Shown here one piece after another: positions 43,391 through 57,492 of a stretch of DNA of 64,000 nucleotides. The DNA is from Streptomyces sp. SA15 (GTDB lineage: Bacteria; Actinomycetota; Actinomycetes; Streptomycetales; Streptomycetaceae). The stretch covers positions 62,001 to 126,000 of the forward strand of contig NZ_NTGE01000195.1 in assembly GCF_002291145.1 (NCBI RefSeq), written 5' to 3'. Made by a program: the position numbers and the translations under genes. The notes under the pieces were generated by a model. The model was not told the DNA's origin. It did no database searches and saw only the letters and a program-made list of their open reading frames with translations. Positions within the stretch are counted from its first letter, which is position 1. Each line of letters begins with the position of its first letter.

Positions 43391-43419
43391 TTGACGGTTC
43401 AGGAACCCCGCCCTACCTT
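43391..43419 (+). promoter_or_regulatory. Promoter of the GH30-GH62 operon
   Basis: A -35 TTGACG (43391) and a -10 TACCTT (43414) with a 17-bp spacer form a close match to HrdB-type promoters. The CebR box begins 11 bp after the -10. Confidence 0.7.
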
Positions 43420-43429
43420 CCGCAGAATA

Positions 43430-43443
43430 TGGGAGCGCTCCCA
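43430..43443. promoter_or_regulatory. CebR operator (consensus)
   Basis: TGGGAGCGCTCCCA, identical to the 14-bp palindrome bound by the cello-oligosaccharide repressor CebR in Streptomyces. It lies just after the predicted transcription start and 11 bp before the first ATG, so a bound repressor would block transcription. Confidence 0.9.
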
Positions 43444-43454
43444 CGATTTGGGGC

Positions 43455-44870
43455 ATGAATGGGCGGATCATGATGCGCAGACTCAGAAAGTGGACGGTGA
43501 CGTCCCTGGCGGTCTTACTGACGGTCGCCGGTGTCACCGCGGCGACCAGGCCGGAGGCCAGAGCGGCCACCACCGCGACCATCAACGGATCGACCACCCT
43601 CCAGCCGATCGACGGTTTCGGCTTCTCCGAGCACTTCGGCCGGGCCGACATCATGCGCGGTTCGCAGGGCCTGTCCGCACCGAAGCAGCGCGAGGTACTG
43701 GACCTGCTGCTCAACCGGTCCACCGGCGCCGGACTCAGCATCCTGCGCCTCGGCATCGACTCGGGCATCCAGCCGACCGACCCCGGCGGGCCGAACGCCA
43801 CCCCCAAGTACGTCTGGGACCGCCAGGACAAGGGCCAGGTGTGGCTGGCCCAGCAGGCCAAGGCCTACGGGGTGAACCGCTTCTACGGCGACGCGTGGAC
43901 CGCCCCCGGTTACATGAAGACCAACGGAACGGACGCCAACGGCGGGACCCTGTGCGGCCTCGCGGGCGCGACCTGCGCGAGTGGCGACTGGCGCAAGGCG
44001 TACGCCGACTACCTGGTGCAGTGGGCCAAGTTCTACGGCCAGGAGGGCATCCGGATCACCGACCTCGGCTTCACCAACGAGCCCGACTACACCGCCACCT
44101 ACGACTCCATGCGACTCACGCCCGCCCAGGCGGTCGAGTTCACCAAGGTGTTCGGCCCGATCGCGAACGCGGCCGGACACAAGGTCGTCTGCTGCGACTC
44201 CTTCGGCTGGAACCAGCAGAAGAACTACACCAGCGCGATCGAGGCCGACGCGACGGCGCGGGGTCTGGTCGCGACCCATGCCGGCCACACCTACGCCAGC
44301 CCCGTCGACGGACCCCTGCCGACCCAGAAGCGGACCTGGATGTCGGAGTGGTCGCCCAACGGCACCACCTGGAACGAGGCCTGGGACGACGGCAGCGGCT
44401 ACGACGGCTTCACCGTCGCCTCCGCCGTCCACGACGCCCTCACCAAGGGCAACACCAACGGCTACATCTACTGGTACGGCGCCTCGGTCGGCGCCACCCG
44501 CGGCATGATCCAGCTCGACGGCGACAACTACCGGGTCTCCAAGCGGCTGTGGGCGATCGCCAACTACAGCCGCTTCGTCCGGCCCGGCGCCACCCGCATC
44601 GGCGCCACCACTCCCGACGCCGGCCTCAAGCTGTCGGCGTTCCGCAACACCGACGGATCGGTGACGGTCGTGGCACTCAACGCGGCCACCAGCGCCACGC
44701 AGGTCTCGTACAGCCTGCGGAATATCGGGTTCACCACCGGGACGGCGACGCCGTATCTGACCAACGGCTCCAACAGCACCGCGAGGCAGTCCGCCGTGCC
44801 GGTCACCGGGGGCTCCCTGAGCGCCACGGTTCCGGCCCGGTCCCTGGTCACCTACACCATCAAGCGATAG
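43455..44870 (+). CDS. Secreted GH30-family glycoside hydrolase
   Basis: A 471-residue secreted enzyme. The signal peptide (RRLRKWTVTSLAVLLTVAGV ... ARA-A) precedes a (beta/alpha)8 barrel with IDGFGFSEHFGRADIM at the start, LGFTNEPDY (acid/base Glu) and RTWMSEWSP (nucleophile Glu); a beta-sandwich of about 90 residues ends the protein. GH30 includes xylanases, beta-1,6-glucanases and beta-galactanases. The GFGF motif recalls xylanase-type branches, and the partner GH62 supports arabinoxylan. ATG at 43455 or 43470 could start. It is under a CebR box. Confidence 0.85.
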   Translation: MNGRIMMRRLRKWTVTSLAVLLTVAGVTAATRPEARAATTATINGSTTLQPIDGFGFSEHFGRADIMRGSQGLSAPKQREVLDLLLNRSTGAGLSILRLGIDSGIQPTDPGGPNATPKYVWDRQDKGQVWLAQQAKAYGVNRFYGDAWTAPGYMKTNGTDANGGTLCGLAGATCASGDWRKAYADYLVQWAKFYGQEGIRITDLGFTNEPDYTATYDSMRLTPAQAVEFTKVFGPIANAAGHKVVCCDSFGWNQQKNYTSAIEADATARGLVATHAGHTYASPVDGPLPTQKRTWMSEWSPNGTTWNEAWDDGSGYDGFTVASAVHDALTKGNTNGYIYWYGASVGATRGMIQLDGDNYRVSKRLWAIANYSRFVRPGATRIGATTPDAGLKLSAFRNTDGSVTVVALNAATSATQVSYSLRNIGFTTGTATPYLTNGSNSTARQSAVPVTGGSLSATVPARSLVTYTIKR

Positions 44871-44878
44871 GAGTCGCG

Positions 44879-45943
44879 ATGCGCGTGAGAAGTCGTCTGG
44901 GCGTCTTACTCGGCGGGCTCGGCCTGCTGATCGGCGCCCTGGTGTCGCCGTCGTCCGCGTCCCCCGAGAAGGCGGAGGCCTTACCGAGCAGCTTCACGTG
45001 GCAGTCCAGCAACGTGCTGATCTCCCCGAAGTCGGACGCGAGCCACAACCTCAGCGCGATCAAGGACCCGTCGGTCGTGTACCACAACGGCCGGTGGCAC
45101 GTGTTCGCCAGCACCGCGAGCAGCACCGGCGCGTACAGCATGGTGTATCTGAACTTCACCAGTTGGCAGCAGGCCGGCGCCGCACAGCACCACTATCTGG
45201 ACCAGACCCCGATCGGCGCCGGGTACAAGGCGGCGCCGCAGGTGTTCTACTTCGCGCCCCAGAAGCTGTGGTACCTCGTGTACCAGACCGGGGACAACGC
45301 GGCGTACTCGACCACCGCGGACATCGCCAACCCCAAGTCGTGGACCGCCCCGAAGAAGTTCTACGCGAACGGCATGCCGCAGATCATCAGGGACAACATC
45401 GGCAGCGGCTACTGGGTCGACTTCTGGAACGTCTGCGACAGCGTGAACTGCTATCTGTTCTCCTCCGACGACAACGGGCACCTCTATCGCTCGCAGACCA
45501 CCCGGGCGAACTTCCCCAACGGCTTCACCAACACGGTCATGGTGATGTCGGACTCCAACAAGTACCGCCTGTGGGAGGCCGCCAACGTCTACAAGCTCAA
45601 GGACTCGAACACCTACCTGCTGCTCAACGAGGCGATCGGCAGCGACGGCAAGCGGTACTTCAGGTCCTGGACGTCGAACAGCATCACCGGCACCTGGACC
45701 CCGCTCGCCGACACCGAGTCCAACCCCTTCGCGCGGGCCAACAACGTCACCTTCAGCGGCACGCCCTGGACCCGGGACATCAGCCACGGCGAGATGGTCC
45801 GCCACACCAGCGACGAGACCCTCACCATCAACCCGTGCCGCCTGCAGTACCTGTACCAGGGCATGAACCCCTCGGCCAGTGGCCCCTACAACACCCTCCC
45901 CTGGCGGCTGGGCCTGCTGACGCAGACCAACTCCAACTGCTGA
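44879..45943 (+). CDS. Secreted GH62 alpha-L-arabinofuranosidase
   Basis: A 354-residue exoenzyme. A signal peptide (RSRLGVLLGGLGLLIGALVS) precedes a five-bladed beta-propeller typical of GH62: SSNVLISPKSDASHN, AIKDPSVVYHNGRWHVFAS (catalytic Asp), LWEAANVYK and ISHGEMVR (Glu). It removes arabinose side chains from arabinoxylan. The ribosome binding site AGGAG overlaps the GH30 stop and the start is 8 bp after it, so the two form one operon and act on the same polymer. No carbohydrate-binding module is present. Confidence 0.92.
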   Translation: MRVRSRLGVLLGGLGLLIGALVSPSSASPEKAEALPSSFTWQSSNVLISPKSDASHNLSAIKDPSVVYHNGRWHVFASTASSTGAYSMVYLNFTSWQQAGAAQHHYLDQTPIGAGYKAAPQVFYFAPQKLWYLVYQTGDNAAYSTTADIANPKSWTAPKKFYANGMPQIIRDNIGSGYWVDFWNVCDSVNCYLFSSDDNGHLYRSQTTRANFPNGFTNTVMVMSDSNKYRLWEAANVYKLKDSNTYLLLNEAIGSDGKRYFRSWTSNSITGTWTPLADTESNPFARANNVTFSGTPWTRDISHGEMVRHTSDETLTINPCRLQYLYQGMNPSASGPYNTLPWRLGLLTQTNSNC

Positions 45944-45986
45944 ACCATCCCCTCGCTGAACCCCCAACGCCGGGGCGTCCTCTGAC

Positions 45987-46505
45987 ATGATCACCGATAT
46001 GCCCGCCGTCACCGCCTTCGCCCAGTGGCCCGTGTCCCTCGCCACGAAACGGCTGGTACTGCGGCCCGTCGAACCGGAAGACGTCCCGGCGCACGCACGC
46101 CTGTGGACCGACGCCGAGGTACGCCGTCACCTCGGCGGTCCGGTTCCGGCGGAGGTGGTCCGCGTCCGCGCAGAGCGGTGTGTGGGGGTGCCGGGGCTGT
46201 TGAGTGTGGTCCGTGGAGAGGACGCGGTTGTCGTCGGCTCGGTGATGGTGGAGCCGGGGGCACGCAGCGGACGCACCGAGATCTCCTACCAACTGCTGCC
46301 TGAACACTGGGGGAGCGGTTATGCGCGCGAGGCGGTGGCGGCTGCCGTCGAGTGGGTCCCGCTCAGCGTGCCGGGCGCGGACATCGTGGCCGTGACGCAG
46401 GAGGCCAATCTACGATCGCGTCGGCTGCTGGAGGCCCTGGGAGCCACGTGCGTCGAGCGGTTCGTCGAGTGGGGGCAGCCACAGGTGATGTACCGCCTGG
46501 GGTAG
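45987..46505 (+). CDS. GNAT family N-acetyltransferase (RimJ/RimL-like)
   Basis: Encodes 172 residues. TKRLVLRPVEPEDVPAHARL, YQLLPEHWGSGYAREAVAAA (CoA-binding motif A with the WGxGxAxE pattern) and VTQEANLRSRRLLEALGA are the usual RimJ/RimL blocks. It would acetylate an amine, such as a protein N-terminus or small molecule, using acetyl-CoA. ATG at 45987 or 45999 could start. Its job in the carbohydrate cluster is not obvious. Confidence 0.85.
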   Translation: MITDMPAVTAFAQWPVSLATKRLVLRPVEPEDVPAHARLWTDAEVRRHLGGPVPAEVVRVRAERCVGVPGLLSVVRGEDAVVVGSVMVEPGARSGRTEISYQLLPEHWGSGYAREAVAAAVEWVPLSVPGADIVAVTQEANLRSRRLLEALGATCVERFVEWGQPQVMYRLG

Positions 46506-46514
46506 TTGAAATTT

Positions 46515-46546
46515 CTTGCCGCGAGTTTCAAGACTCTTGCTGTAAG
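46515..46546. promoter_or_regulatory. Pair of MalR-like operators before the amylase-pullulanase gene
   Basis: CTTGCCGCGAG (46515-46525) and CTTGCTGTAAG (46536-46546) are 21 bp apart, two helical turns. Both fit the palindrome CTTGCTGCAAG also found at malE. They lie 69-100 bp before the GTG start. Confidence 0.65.
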
Positions 46547-46614
46547 CCTTTCGGCGGCGATACGTTTCGCGCGGGGTCGGACCCACAAGAGCCGTTATCG
46601 CAAGGAGTCCATCT

Positions 46615-52020
<5,406 letters not shown>

Positions 52021-52036
52021 CGTCGCACTACTTTGG

Positions 52037-52068
52037 GTGGGGCGGACCCGATCGCGGGGCCGCCCCAC
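52037..52068 (+). terminator. Terminator of the amylase-pullulanase gene
   Basis: GTGGGGCGG pairs with CCGCCCCAC (14-nt loop with inner CCC/GGG), followed by a T/C-rich tract, 16 bp past the stop. Confidence 0.75.
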
Positions 52069-52096
52069 TTCCCTTTTCCCCGCGGGACCGGCGGAC

Positions 52097-53716
52097 ATGG
52101 ACGGCAACGGCAAGCAGACCGACACGACCGTGCTGGTCGTCGACGACGTGGCGGCCAGCCGCTACGCCCTGGGCGCCGTGCTGCGGCGCGCGGGCCACCA
52201 GGTCGTGCCGGTCGCGAGCGGGAACGAGGCGCTCGTCGAACTCGACGTACGGCTGCACACGGGCACCCTGCCGGACGTGGCCCTCGTCGACGTCGGGCTG
52301 CCGGACATGAGCGGCTTCGAACTGTGCCGCCGGGTCAAGTCCAGGCCGCTCATGGCGGCGCTGCCCGTGGTCCACTTCTCGGCCGCGGCGGTGGGGCCGG
52401 GGGACCGGTGCCGGGGGCTGGACGCGGGCGGGGACGCCTATCTGACGGTGCCCGCCGAGCCGCGGGAGATCCAGGCCGTCGTACGGGCGGCGGTGCGCGG
52501 GGCGCGGCGGAGCAACGGGGCCGAGACACTCGTCCACCGGCTGACGCTGCTGTCCGAGGCGATCGTGACCGTGCAGTCCGCGCGCACCCTGCGGGAACTG
52601 GCCGAGGCGGCCGCGGACGGAGGCGCCCGGCTCACCGGCACACCCGCGGCCGTGTTCGTCGTCGGCCCGGACGGCGAGCTGCACCGGGGCACCTCCCGCA
52701 ACCGCAGCTCCCTCGCGCTGCCCGACAGCGCCGCGCACGAGGCGGTCGCGCGGCTGGTCGCGCGGATCGCCGACGGGCAGACCGGGGTGCACAGCGTCGT
52801 CGTGCCCGCCCCGCTGTGGCCGGCCGGTTTCTTCCGGCCCGGCGTCCAGGAGGACGCCCGGCTCGTGGTGGCGCTGACCCAGCAGGGCAGGGCACCGGTG
52901 TGCGTGGCCAGGCCCGTGCGCCGGGTCGGCGGGAAGGATCCGGTGGACGACGGGCTGATCGCCCGCCTCGCCGAGGCGACCGCGCTCGCCGCCGAGCCGC
53001 TGCTGATGTACCAGGCGGAGCGGCACGTCGCCCTCACCCTTCAGCACAGCTTCCTGCCCCAGCCGCACAAGCTGGCCCGGCTGCCCGGCGTCGGCCTCGT
53101 CGTCCGGTACGTGCCCGCGTCCCGGGAGACCGAGATCGGCGGCGACTTCTACGCCGCCGTGAGTACCGGCGAGGGGGTGCTGACCGCGGTCGGCGACGTG
53201 GTCGGGCACTCGCTGGACGCGGCCACCGTCATGGTCGAGATCCGGCACGCGCTGCGCGCCTACTGCGTCGAGGAGAGCGACCCTGCCGTCCTCGCGGCAC
53301 GCCTGGACCGGATGCTGCTGCACTACCACCCCGACGTCACCGCCACCGTCTGCCTGGTCCTGACCGACCCGGACACGGGGCGCACGCGCATCGCCAACGC
53401 GGGACACATCCCGCCGCTGATCGTGCGGGACGGCTCGGGCGCCGACTACGTCGAGGCGTGCGGGCCGCTGCTGGGCCTCGGCCTGGACCGGCCGGAGCCC
53501 GCCGAGCTGTACCTCGACCCGACCGACCGCCTCCTCATGGTCACCGACGGCCTCATCGAGAGCCGCGGCACGGACCTCGAGGTCTCCCTCGAACACCTGC
53601 GCAGGGCCGCCGCCGACGCCCCACCCGGCCTGGACGCCCTGTGCGACACCCTGCTGGGCTGCTTCGGCCACGACCGGGAGGACGACATCGCGCTGCTGGC
53701 GCTGCGGTTAGGGTGA
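52097..53716 (+). CDS. RsbU-like response regulator: receiver - GAF - PP2C phosphatase
   Basis: Encodes 539 residues. An N-terminal receiver domain (TVLVVDDVAASRYALG, phospho-Asp in VALVDVGLPD near residue 64), a GAF-like middle (TLRELAEAAADGGARL to about 330) and a C-terminal SpoIIE/PP2C domain with GGDFYAAV, AVGDVVGHS, VTDGLIESR and REDDIALLAL (metal-binding Asps). Such enzymes dephosphorylate anti-anti-sigma factors, releasing a stress or sporulation sigma factor. The cognate kinase and sigma factor are not adjacent. ATG at 52097. Confidence 0.92.
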   Translation: MDGNGKQTDTTVLVVDDVAASRYALGAVLRRAGHQVVPVASGNEALVELDVRLHTGTLPDVALVDVGLPDMSGFELCRRVKSRPLMAALPVVHFSAAAVGPGDRCRGLDAGGDAYLTVPAEPREIQAVVRAAVRGARRSNGAETLVHRLTLLSEAIVTVQSARTLRELAEAAADGGARLTGTPAAVFVVGPDGELHRGTSRNRSSLALPDSAAHEAVARLVARIADGQTGVHSVVVPAPLWPAGFFRPGVQEDARLVVALTQQGRAPVCVARPVRRVGGKDPVDDGLIARLAEATALAAEPLLMYQAERHVALTLQHSFLPQPHKLARLPGVGLVVRYVPASRETEIGGDFYAAVSTGEGVLTAVGDVVGHSLDAATVMVEIRHALRAYCVEESDPAVLAARLDRMLLHYHPDVTATVCLVLTDPDTGRTRIANAGHIPPLIVRDGSGADYVEACGPLLGLGLDRPEPAELYLDPTDRLLMVTDGLIESRGTDLEVSLEHLRRAAADAPPGLDALCDTLLGCFGHDREDDIALLALRLG

Positions 53717-53744
53717 CTCCTGTTGCCTTGGAACAGGAGTGCCC

Positions 53745-54128
53745 ATGCCGCAGATCACTGTCGACTACTCAGCGACGATGGCCGCCGCCTTCGACCGCGC
53801 CGGTTTCGCCGAGGCCCTGCACTCGGCGACGGTCGAGATCGCGGCGGCGAAGCCGGAGGCGTGCAAGACGCAGTTCCGCCGTACCGAGGACACGCTGGTC
53901 GGTTTCGAGGACGAGGGGCACGCGGTCGTCCACGTGATGATCGGCCTGCTCGCCGGGCGCACCGAGGAGACCAAGGCGAGACTGACCGAAGCGGTCCTGG
54001 AATTGCTCAGCAAGTACATCGAGGACGACGGCTTTGCCCTGCACGCCTCCGTGGAGGTGCGTGAACTCGACGCCTCCTACCGAAGCGCTAGGACGCCAGC
54101 GAGATCAGCCGTGCGGCCAGGTCGCTGA
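53745..54128 (+). CDS. 5-carboxymethyl-2-hydroxymuconate delta-isomerase family protein (tautomerase)
   Basis: Encodes 127 residues. MPQITVDYSA gives a mature Pro1 after Met removal, the catalytic base of the tautomerase superfamily; the later KTQFRRTEDTLVGFED and HAVVHVMIGLLAGRTEETK match the CHMI group. An AGGAG site lies 5 nt before the ATG at 53745. The typical CHMI length is near 115 residues, and the C-terminus overlaps the convergent TetR gene by 41 bp, so the last dozen residues are an extension. The aromatic-degradation partner genes are absent here. Confidence 0.8.
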   Translation: MPQITVDYSATMAAAFDRAGFAEALHSATVEIAAAKPEACKTQFRRTEDTLVGFEDEGHAVVHVMIGLLAGRTEETKARLTEAVLELLSKYIEDDGFALHASVEVRELDASYRSARTPARSAVRPGR

Positions 54129-54804
54129 ACGGGCCCTCGACCGGTTCGTCCTTGAGGATGCGGCGCAGCAGCGCTGTCATCTCGGGGTCGTAGGCGGCAC
54201 TTACGGCGGCCAGCGCCGCGAAGTCGTGCACGAGCTGCGCCTCCAGCTCGGCGCGCGGGATGCGCCGGCCGTCCAGCCAGATCAGCGCGGTCGACTCGGC
54301 GAGCGAGATCCAGGAGCGGACGACCAGTTCCAGTCGCGCGGGCGGATCCTCCACCCTCAGATGCGACAGGATCTGGTCATAGGCGGCCTGTCGTACGGTG
54401 TCGATGAGCGCGTTCGTCGCCGAAGCTGAACTGATCAAGCGGGCTCCGCCCGCGGGGACCGCGGGGCCGCCGCGCATCAACGCCGAGAAACCGGGGCCGT
54501 GTTCGTCGACGAAGTCGAAGAACCGGTGCATCACCCGCAGCAGCCGCGGCCCCAGCGGCCCGTCGTGCGGCTCGACGAACCGGCCCGCCAGGTCCTCGGC
54601 GGCGCGCTTCAACGCGGCTTCGTACAGGCTGAGTTTGCCGGGGAAGTAGTGGTAGACCAGCGGGCGCGAGATACCGGCGGCCGACGCTATCTCGTCGATG
54701 GAGACCTCATCGGGCGAGCGGCGGCTGAACAGGTCGAGAGCGACGCCGATCAACTGCTGCCGCCGCTCCTCGACACCCATTCTGCGGCGCACCCCGATAG
54801 TCAT
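54088..54804 (-). CDS. TetR-family transcriptional regulator
   Basis: A 238-residue repressor. The helix-turn-helix spans about residues 34-54 (SIDEIASAAGISRPLVYHYF), preceded by the helix ERRQQLIGVALDLFS. The remainder is the ligand-binding region. ATG at 54804, with the palindrome ACCGATCGGT 12 bp upstream as a candidate autoregulatory operator. No exporter neighbour is present; its target is unknown. Confidence 0.9.
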   Translation of the reverse strand: MTIGVRRRMGVEERRQQLIGVALDLFSRRSPDEVSIDEIASAAGISRPLVYHYFPGKLSLYEAALKRAAEDLAGRFVEPHDGPLGPRLLRVMHRFFDFVDEHGPGFSALMRGGPAVPAGGARLISSASATNALIDTVRQAAYDQILSHLRVEDPPARLELVVRSWISLAESTALIWLDGRRIPRAELEAQLVHDFAALAAVSAAYDPEMTALLRRILKDEPVEGPFSDLAARLISLAS

Positions 54805-54815
54805 GCGAACACTTT

Positions 54816-54825
54816 ACCGATCGGT
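54816..54825. promoter_or_regulatory. Palindrome ACCGATCGGT upstream of the TetR gene
   Basis: A perfect 10-bp palindrome in TTACCGATCGGTT, between the TetR start and its promoter region; a typical TetR-family half-site arrangement. Confidence 0.5.
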
Positions 54826-54879
54826 TCCGGCCTCGAACGGACCGGACCGACCAGCCGTGTTCACCTTCTTGCCCGGCGG

Positions 54880-56802
54880 CTACCGCAGACCGCTGATCGA
54901 ACGCCCGTTGTCCAAGGTTCCCTTCAGACCGGCCTGCGCTCCCCGCTTCGTGCGTACGGTGAGCAGGTTGCCCTGCGTGGAACCGTCGATCCCGCCGGTC
55001 GCGGTGATCGACGCCGTGTCCCGGCTGCCTGCCGCGAGCAGGTACCAGGGCCCCGCCTCCGACTTCCACAGCACCCCGGCCAGCACATGCGGATCGCGCG
55101 GGCCGCACGCCGGAACGTTCTCGGCCTTCGCCGCCACCGCCCCGTACGCCCCGCGCGGTGTGTGGAACTGCGCCAGCACGCGGGTGCCGTCGCCCCGCCA
55201 GGTCTCGGCCCGGGTGCACACCCACGCGGCCGTACCGCTCGCGTCGGGCAGCGGCTGCTGGGCGTACTCCCAGGCGTTCACCGACCGCACGCCCTGCGAG
55301 CGTACGGCGGACAGGGAGCAGGCGAACGGTGCCCAGGCGCGCTGTGCCTTCGCGCCCGACGCCTCGTGGGGCGAGCCGGGCCGTCCGGTGGTGAGGTGGG
55401 CGGGGATCAGTTCGCCGAGGTCCGTCAGCAGGCGCGTACCGGAGTCGTCGGTCAGCTGGAGCACGTTCCACGACGTGCAGACGCCGTTCCGCAGGGCCGG
55501 GCTGGCCATCGGTGCGGTGATGCCGTCGGTCAGCGTGAGGTCCATCGCGCCGGCCCTCGGCTTCCGCAGGTCCCGCTCGGCCGCCTTCCGCACCCAAGGA
55601 GCGGTCAGATAGCGGACGTTGCCGTCGGCCCGGCCCAGCACCATGGCGCTCGCCTCGGCCCCCCGCGCGCCGTCGGCCCGCGCGAAGTCCAGCGCCGCCC
55701 TGCTCGCGCCGCCCTTCGGTTCGGCGTACCGGGCGATGCGTAGACCGTCGTAGAGGATCACCACGCGCGCGTTGTCGACGTTCCCGGCGTACAGCAGCTG
55801 CGGCGGGCCGGCCGGGCCGCCCGACGGGGTGCCGGGGGTCACCGAGACCTGCACCTTCTCGCCGGGGCGGGCCCAGACGGCGAGGGCGCGGCGCAGCAGG
55901 CCCCGGTCGTCGGTGAGGTCGCCGCGCGCGGGCCAGACGGAGAAGTCGGTGCGCGCGGAGGACTTCCACGCGGTGGGCGCGACCTTGGTCAACTTGTCCG
56001 GGTCCAGGGCCGCCTGGGCCGACCGGTTCTGCGCGTACGAGGGCGCGGCTGCGCCGTCGGGGCCCCAGCCGTCGCCGGGCAGAGCGAGCAGCGCGCCGCA
56101 CACGGCGACGGCCGCCGCCGCGGCGAGCGCTGCCTTCATGTGCTGCCTGCGCCGCATCAGGTCGGTGGGCCGGGCCTGCAGCGAACAGGGGTCGAACTCG
56201 GGGGAGTCGAGCAGCTCGTACCGCGCGGCGAGACCGTCGGCCTCGCGCAGCGCCGCGTCCACGTCGTCGACACCGGCGGCCGTCAGCACCTCGCGTACGT
56301 CACCGTCCGGCAGCTTCTCCAGACCGCGCAGCACATACGCGGCACGGGCCGGGCCGGTCAGCGCGGACAACTGCTGGTCCAGGGCGAGTTCGTCGGCGCC
56401 GCCGGAGCGCGGGAAGAGCCTGAGGCCCCACACCTGGGGCAGCAGCGGCGGCAGCTGGGAGCGCTTGGGCCACGCCTTGCGCTTCAGCGGCAGGCCCGCC
56501 TCCAGTGCCGTACGCAGGACCTGCAGACGGACGAAGGCATAGCCCGGGTCGCCGTCGCGGCCCGTCGACTGGGCCGGGATCACGGGCGCGGGCGTCCGGC
56601 CACGGGGCAGCGCGCGCTGGGTGAGCGCGTGCGCGGTCACGACACGCCGGTTGCGGCCGATACCCGGCGGCAGTACCAGATAGGCGAGCCGGACGAGCCG
56701 GGGGTAGTGCTCGACGAGCGCGGCCTCGGCCTGCTCGATGTCCACGACCGGGTCGGTGGGGGAGGCTGGGGAGGGGCGCGGGGCGACATCCTGTGACTGC
56801 AC
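54880..56802 (-). CDS. Membrane protein with sigma-factor-like N-terminus and extracytoplasmic domain
   Basis: Encodes 640 residues. About residues 20-205 look like ECF-type sigma regions 2 and 4 (AEAALVEHYPRLVRLAYLVL; DQQLSALTGPARAAYVLRGL; LTAAGVDDVDAALREADGLA), but region 2 is long and lacks a clear -10 recognition helix. One transmembrane helix (about 221-245, MKAALAAAAAVAVCGALLAL) follows, then an extracellular domain of about 390 residues with Cys pairs. GTG at 56802. It resembles a conserved Streptomyces hypothetical; the sigma relation is inferred from pattern. It may be a membrane-bound regulator. Confidence 0.65.
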   Translation of the reverse strand: MQSQDVAPRPSPASPTDPVVDIEQAEAALVEHYPRLVRLAYLVLPPGIGRNRRVVTAHALTQRALPRGRTPAPVIPAQSTGRDGDPGYAFVRLQVLRTALEAGLPLKRKAWPKRSQLPPLLPQVWGLRLFPRSGGADELALDQQLSALTGPARAAYVLRGLEKLPDGDVREVLTAAGVDDVDAALREADGLAARYELLDSPEFDPCSLQARPTDLMRRRQHMKAALAAAAAVAVCGALLALPGDGWGPDGAAAPSYAQNRSAQAALDPDKLTKVAPTAWKSSARTDFSVWPARGDLTDDRGLLRRALAVWARPGEKVQVSVTPGTPSGGPAGPPQLLYAGNVDNARVVILYDGLRIARYAEPKGGASRAALDFARADGARGAEASAMVLGRADGNVRYLTAPWVRKAAERDLRKPRAGAMDLTLTDGITAPMASPALRNGVCTSWNVLQLTDDSGTRLLTDLGELIPAHLTTGRPGSPHEASGAKAQRAWAPFACSLSAVRSQGVRSVNAWEYAQQPLPDASGTAAWVCTRAETWRGDGTRVLAQFHTPRGAYGAVAAKAENVPACGPRDPHVLAGVLWKSEAGPWYLLAAGSRDTASITATGGIDGSTQGNLLTVRTKRGAQAGLKGTLDNGRSISGLR

Positions 56803-56859
56803 GTTCAGCAGAACGAGGGAATCGCCGGTTGGTCACCTCCGCACGTCCAGACGGGTGAG

Positions 56860-57363
56860 TCAACCCTCCGACACAGGCCCTAGCAGGGCGCGCGCGTAGT
56901 TCGCCATCGACCGCTGGTAGCGCGGCAGATGGGGGGCGAGGGCGCCGAGTACGAGGGCGAGGCCCTCGCGGTCGCGGCCGAGGCTGGACAGGCACAGGGC
57001 CAGGGTCGCCCGTACCGCGTCGTCCAACTCGTCGGAGGGGGCGTCCAGCTCGGGTGTCAGCAGCTTGACGCCTTCTTCCGGCTGTCCGATGTTCCTGAGG
57101 GAGCTGGACAGCTGGATCTTCGCCCGGCGGGCCTTGTAGCCGCTCAGCCCCTTCGCGAGTGCCTCCCGGTACAGCGGAACCGCCTGGTCCGAGTGGCCGG
57201 TCGAGTCCCAGGCGCAGGCCTGCTCGAAGGGGCCCAGCGGACTGTCCGCGGGCAGTTCGGCGACCAAGGCGTCGATCACGGCGCGGAAATCGGCCGCGTC
57301 ATAGCCGTCCATGGCCGCCCAAGCCGCGCTCACGCGATCTTCCCAGTCCTGGTTCACCGGCAT
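56860..57363 (-). CDS. Tetratricopeptide repeat protein
   Basis: A 167-residue, fully helical protein. TPR-like units are seen at PLGPFEQACAWDSTGHSDQA, VPLYREALAKGLSGYKARRA, QLSSSLRNIGQPEEGVKLL and LALCLSSLGRDREGLALVLG. The pattern PFExACAxDSxGxxxxAVxLYxxAL is a familiar actinobacterial family of unknown role, probably protein-protein interaction. ATG at 57363. It is divergent from the lipoprotein gene at 57493. Confidence 0.8.
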   Translation of the reverse strand: MPVNQDWEDRVSAAWAAMDGYDAADFRAVIDALVAELPADSPLGPFEQACAWDSTGHSDQAVPLYREALAKGLSGYKARRAKIQLSSSLRNIGQPEEGVKLLTPELDAPSDELDDAVRATLALCLSSLGRDREGLALVLGALAPHLPRYQRSMANYARALLGPVSEG

Positions 57364-57492
57364 ACCCTCGCACACCCGTGCCCGCGACAGCACCGGTATT
57401 TTGAGCGCTCCGGGCGCCTGAGCCGTATCGAAGACGAGGGCCCCTCGCCGGGGCTCCGTACGGCATGTCGCCGGAAGGGACCGGAGGAACAC

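Noticed and set aside
43346..44878. A plus-strand frame running from before the GH30 gene into the GH62 gene
   Set aside because: It is an out-of-frame reading of GH30; the GH62 protein starts at its own ATG (44879) with a ribosome binding site and signal peptide.
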